Part shown: positions 59,266-64,000 of the stretch, piece after piece
Layout: the number at the start of each line of letters is the position of its first letter
How positions within the stretch are numbered: the stretch's first letter is position 1
Source: Panopea generosa
Taxonomy: Eukaryota > Mollusca > Bivalvia > Adapedonta > Hiatellidae
DNA length: 64,000 nt
Assembly (NCBI GenBank): GCA_029582155.1
Contig: CM055896.1
Coordinates: 4,781,598-4,845,597 of the forward strand
Direction of reading: 5' to 3'
Translations under genes and position numbers: made by a program
The notes under the pieces: model-generated
Told to the model about the DNA's origin: nothing
The model's database searches: none
The model's input: only the letters and a program-made list of their open reading frames with translations

Positions 59266-59526
59266 TTAAGCGTCATTCTATGCCATCGAGGGCTAACAGA
59301 AGATCAGTTAACAAAACTACTGTTAACACGGGGATAACCAGTACTCGAGCACACCCCGTCTCCGCAAGTAACTGATAACTTTCCCACTTGAATCAGTGGT
59401 GAGAAACGAATGACAATAAGACACAGTGTCGTATATCAATCATCACGGAGACTGTTGCCGGGCGGGGGATTCGAACTCACAAATTGATAGTCAGACGCGT
59501 AACCGACTGAGCTAATCGGGCCCGGC
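59221..59526 (-). mobile_element. tRNA-derived SINE, complete copy
   Basis: Minus strand runs from GCCGGGCCCGATTAGCTCAG (intact A box) through GAGTTCGAATCCC (B box), the body (GATTGATATACGACACTGTG, CACTGATTCAAGTGGGAAAG, ACTTGCGGAGACGGGGTGTG, GTTAGCCCTCGATGGCATAG) to a tail of about ten ATCA units (59221-59262). This is the best full-length reference for the SINE family in the window, about 305 bp. Confidence 0.93.
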
Positions 59527-60600
59527 TGAAGACAATAAATAAATGTATTACATTGAAGGTCACAGATAGCAAACACAACGACACTTAACAATTTCTATCA
59601 GTTTTAGTTAAATTTAATGTAACACATTTTATAATAAAAATAGTTCGAAATATAATAAATATAATTATCAAATTCACAGTATTGTATCTAAGTTAAATGT
59701 TATACGATTCACTAAAATCACACTTTAAAAGCGGTGTCCATAACATAGACTATTTGCGAATAAACTTAGATAAGAACACAAACATAAAAAAAGAAACACA
59801 ACATGATATACTGGACAATACATAGTAAACATATTATGTACACCAAAATCAATAAGTTTTCACACCTTCAGTTGTTACAATCCATCGGGCTTCAACAGTA
59901 TATATATAAAACGAAAGTTTGAAATCAGTTGCCTGTGAATTATGAATAATTAATTTGTAAAGTAGTAATCCTTCGTGTGTTATTGTATCAACATTTAGTC
60001 AGGAGATGCAAGTTTCCTATCCTTCTATATAAGTTCTTGTACAAATGTATATTTTCAGATCTAGTCGTTCTCCTGTATAAGAATGTTACTATTATGTTTG
60101 TGAATGGGATGTAAGCTTGTGTATGAATTGCAATTGATATTCTCATTTTGTGTTGCATTATACTGTATGTACTTATGCTTTTCACATTGTGTAATTGAGT
60201 ATTGAATAAATGAAATTGAATTGAAAATTGAAATATTTTTCATTCACTGATACATCATCATCATCACTCTACAGCTATCTTCAAGAACCAACTAATTCAA
60301 CAATCTAACTTAGACAAATCAACCGATACAGAAATAATCGTCTTATCCAGTCAGTGGTGCAGCACTAGGAGAAGTAGCGACCCGCCGATGCTGTCCACTG
60401 GCTACGTAATCAGCATATCCTGCTCGTCAAAATGACTAGTTTCAAAGCGCGAGGGTAAAGAAAAACTCTTATATACAGAAATATTTTCACATAATATTTG
60501 ATTAACATCACTGGGTTTAATCAGTTTAAGCTAATGCGTTTTTTCAATAGTAATTAAGATATTAAAAACTTGGCATTTGGCATATATGACAGCAGGGTCC
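59527..60600. other. Intergenic DNA with an interspersed repeat at 59925-60230
   Basis: 59925-60045 matches 48003-48125. The segment goes on to end in ATTGAATAAATGAAATTGAA, a simple tail typical of a retroposed repeat, so 59925-60230 is probably one element. No gene seen in the remainder. Confidence 0.5.
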
Positions 60601-60606
60601 TCTGTG

Positions 60607-60805
60607 ACCGATTGGTCTAATGCCCGGCCCCAAAATCACTTACTTCTCATCGCCAAGGTCGTAGGTTCGAGTCCCGCTCGCTCCAAAAAAACTGTATATG
60701 AAAATTTCCAGTTACTTGCGGAAGGACGGTGGTTCTACTCAGTCTGACTCAGTATGAGGTCTTCCGCTACTAGTAAAACTGGATATGCCATGATATAATA
60801 ACCTG
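60607..60805 (+). mobile_element. tRNA-derived SINE of a second family
   Basis: GACCGATTGGTCTAATGCCC serves as A box and GTAGGTTCGAGTCCCGC as B box. The body has CCAGTTACTTGCGGAAGGAC and GGTGGTTCTACTCAGT, and the element ends near AAACTGGATATGCCATGATA. The body differs from the main SINE except for the shared TTACTTGCGGA phrase. Confidence 0.65.
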
Positions 60806-60999
60806 AAATGTGTTAAAACATATGAGTCATATCGAAAAACTCGATGTGCACGGGTAGATTAGACCTTAGCAGATGATATGCAACAAATCGAACAATGCGT
60901 GGTACAAAAAATAGTTCATTTTTATATTGCATGTATACATGGTAATACGGAATCAACATATGAAGAACAGCGTGCCGTAGTAAGATTTCTTTTTTAATG

Positions 61000-61545
61000 G
61001 GCTTCAAAATGGCTTCAGGGATTCATGTATGTCACGTAGCGCATTTTATTCTTGGGTAGCTCGTTTTCGTAATGGTAGAAACGACGTTAACAATAGACGT
61101 GGCCAGAGGCGTCCAGATTGCATAGTGACCCCGCAAATGGTTAAAAAAATATAGAATCTTATATCATAAAGATCGACGAGTCACTTTGCAAGAAGTTGTA
61201 ATAGACTTAGCATCTCAAAGGTATCGGTATTTAAGATCGTACGGGACAACATTGGCTTAAGCAAGGTAAGTGCTAGATTGGTGCCAAAGCAGTTGTCAGC
61301 AGACCGAAAATTGGTTTGTAAGACCACTTCAAAAGACCTTCTGGCTCGTCATAAGAGACAGGGAGATTTATTTCTGCACCATATTGTGAAAGGGATCGAA
61401 ACATGGATTCATCACTCTGAGCCGGAATCCAAGGTGCAGTCCAAACAATGGGTACGAGCTGGTTCCCCGCCCCCCAAGAAAGCATGTATTCATACCCCAA
61501 TTTCCAAGTATCATTTTTTTTCTAAATTCACAATTCAAACATGAA
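61000..61545 (+). mobile_element. mariner transposase remnant
   Basis: Translation shows WVARFRNGRNDVNNRRGQRR (the linker after the first helix-turn-helix), then IVRDNIGLSKVSARLVPKQL, LLARHKRQGDLFLHHIVKGI and ETWIHHSEPESKVQSKQWVR with GSPPPKK. This covers the middle of a mariner transposase in the right order. The first catalytic Asp of the DD34D triad (normally GDETW) is replaced (GIETW), and two stops interrupt the upstream part. No terminal repeats were found nearby, so it is a dead fragment from a different mariner than the one at 26417. Confidence 0.88.
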
Positions 61546-61691
61546 AATACTTTCAAAATGTTCAAAATACATCAATAATGCCATTCAAATAAAAATGAAT
61601 AATGAAACAAGGAAAATGCATTTTTAAAGAAAAAGAAACAAGGATTATATATAACCGCCATTATCCCCCACGGAAGCACTTCCTTTTTCCA

Positions 61692-61838
61692 CCGGCAACA
61701 GTCTCCGTGATGACATTGTGTCTCATTATAATTTGTCTTTCACCACTGATTAAAGTGGGAAAGTTATCAGTTATTTGTGGAGATGGGGTGTGCTCGAATA
61801 CTGGTTAATCCCAGGAAACAGTGTCAATCAATCATTCC
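61692..61838 (+). mobile_element. tRNA-derived SINE, 5' truncated and internally shortened
   Basis: Starts at CCGGCAACAGTCTCCGTGAT, keeps GATTAAAGTGGGAAAGTTAT and GGAGATGGGGTGTGCTCGAA, and jumps from AGGAAACAGTG straight to a CAATCAATCATTCC tail. The last body segment is missing. Confidence 0.85.
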
Positions 61839-63780
61839 ATTTTAAATGGTGGTACTATGCCTTTACTGGAGGAGTATACATGTAGTTCAATCACAATAAG
61901 TCAAGGGAGTGAACTGTTTTTCTGGTGCGTGTGTAAATCATCAGGAGTTACTCTTCCTATCATTAGACATGCACGAATGTAAAGGTGTACAATCACCATT
62001 GTTTTTTGTTCTTTATTCTGTAGTTAAGGTTTGTTGTTCATAGAATGACCAAACTGAAAGAAGTGAAACTTACATTTTACTAGCTGCTGCATGTGTAACC
62101 GGCCGCGTCAGAAAAAACAAAACAAAGTGCTTTCACTTGGATTCGAACATTCACACTTCTGCTTCCGAGACGGACGCCTTAACCACTAGGTCTGTTTTAG
62201 AACATGATGTTGTCAGACGGACGAGGCATCATCAACCTAAAGAGTAAAAAGTAGAAATTGATTCATGTTGCAAAAAGAAAAAAGAAACACGAATATCAAA
62301 CACAACTTTACGTCAGATTGCCTGAAATTGTGAAATTTACGTATGTAAATGTAATTTAATTTTATAAAAAAATAATTACATTATCCACCCAATATTGTTG
62401 TTCTCGGACTTTGACCGTAGTATATACCGGGAACAAGACTTTTATTGAGACGACGTACATTATACAACGTCATCAACGTCAATTAGTTTTGAAGTTGCCT
62501 AGTTATGACGTTACACATAACGACGTTTGTTGCCGAGACGTACACATTTAGTTCAGCTATATAGAACGATAAACTGATCAACCAGGCAATACTTAGCAGG
62601 TGATATAAAACACATGTAGGCCTACTGGTAATCAATTATTGATTGAATTTGTATTTCAGCTTGTTCAGTTTTGTTTCCTCTAGGGGGCACATGGAGTGAT
62701 ATTGACAAAAAGTTGTCAAACTGCAACAGGCAGATAGTTCCATTTTCTTCTTCTTCCGGTTACTGAAAATCTCTATTTTTTTCCTTCAATTATCTTTATA
62801 GCCGGACATGATCTCCAGTGGATAAAAAACCTTCTCTATATATTTCAAATGTGTATTAAATCCGTTACTTGATTTTGCAAGAACGGGAAAAAAAATTTAC
62901 ATATGTTTGCTAACCTGGACATAATCCCCCGAATAAAATTAAATAATAAGACATAAATCCCATTAAAAATGTATTGAAAACGTGGTAATGGCCCAACCAC
63001 CTATGTAGACACAGTTTACCATTGTATGGTTATGACCCGACTGGGTATCGATCCCAATACAGCCTATATGAGAGGCAGCTGCTATTGAGCGTCATCTAGC
63101 CATTGTATCGTTTGATTATTAGTTTTAAATTAGTTTATTTTAACAACGATTGTGAAACAAGTTCTTACAACTTATATAGATCTACATATCACGAATCTGT
63201 ACTTCAGGTACATGCGGATAAATCGTTTTATTCATGGTAGCCAAACATGGCCGTGATGGGAGATCGAATCCCTGATCATTCAATTTTGGCTCTTTACTAT
63301 ATCGTAAGCTTCATATACTTGATTTAGTTTGTTCCTGATATCTGCGTATTTCCTTGTGTTTATCTGCAGCATTCCCACCATGTTATATAGAATTTACTTT
63401 ATCTTATTCCCAGAGAGACGGCGTGCAAGTGAACGTCTATTGAATCAGTAGGTCTGCTGCATGATTAATTAATGACAGAACTATTAATTGGCAGTTTGTG
63501 AGACAATAAACCCTTAGCAACAATTACCAATGTGTAGAATGGAGTGCCGGTCTTAGTAACTGCAAACATTCCCTATACGAAGACAATATGAATCTGTTTG
63601 GATGAGATAGTTTTCTTTTTTAATAACTTTAAAAAAAATGTGGATTTAAATATGTCGGTTATAATAAAGTAAAGGTAAGAATATACATGTATAGGCAATG
63701 CTGTCTTATATGTCCGTTTCGTGTGTCTGTGTGACTGCAAAGTTACGTTTAAATATCGCTAAAACTGCATTAATTCATTA
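61839..63780. other. Intergenic DNA with two tRNA-like SINE heads
   Basis: Minus-strand heads lie at about 62140-62200 (GACCTAGTGGTTAAGGCG with TGTTCGAATCC) and more weakly at about 63035-63105. No protein-coding frame is supported. Confidence 0.45.
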
Positions 63781-64000
63781 TTCTTCTTTTCTTTTTATTC
63801 TTCTTTTTTCCTGTCATTTTTTTCTTTTTTTATGTCTTCTTCTTCTCTTTATTTTTCGTATTCTACTTCTTGTTAATTTTCTTCAATTCATCAAACTTCT
63901 CGTCTACTTTCTCGTCTTATACGTTCCTCCTCTTCATCGTTGTCTTTCTTCTTATTCTTTTCCCTCTTCTTCTTCATTTTCTACCGCTGATTCTTTTTTG
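63780..64000. repeat. Pyrimidine-rich (TTC)-type low-complexity tract at the right edge
   Basis: Dominated by TTCTTC, TTTTTC and CTTCTT phrases up to the window end; it may continue beyond. Confidence 0.85.

Overview
The window looks like nuclear DNA of an invertebrate animal, most likely a bivalve mollusc. This is inferred from AT-rich, gene-poor sequence packed with satellites, tRNA-derived SINEs with ATTC/ATTG-type tails, decayed LINE and mariner copies, several MITE-like inverted-repeat elements, and a spliced B-box zinc-finger gene. No database search was possible, so the species is not fixed.

Layout. 1-12523 is one satellite array of 75-bp units that enters from the left edge and carries higher-order duplications. 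12524-18990 is AT-rich DNA with a ~2.6-kb element bounded by 46-bp terminal inverted repeats (13984-16570). 19014-24153 holds a minus-strand two-exon gene for a double-B-box/coiled-coil (TRIM-like, RING-less) protein. 24154-43400 is intergenic DNA with SINEs, MITEs, a mariner copy, LINE fragments on both strands, microsatellites and several tandem repeats of 165-184 bp.

43385-50815 is the most interesting part: two intact, intronless genes and one broken copy of a bacterial-type HldE/RfaE-like protein. In bacteria HldE makes ADP-heptose. Here both intact genes keep the HxGH nucleotidyltransferase half, but both have lost the same key motifs of the sugar-kinase half. That suggests a laterally acquired, duplicated adenylyltransferase fused to a pseudokinase. 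No other heptose-pathway gene (gmhA, gmhB, hldD) is visible in the window.

51214-54855 is a 54-bp minisatellite (about 67 units, each made of two 27-bp halves) that keeps one reading frame open throughout. From there to the right edge there are more mobile-element remains: a LINE endonuclease fragment, a piggyBac-type MITE, SINEs and a second mariner remnant. No convincing further host gene was found.
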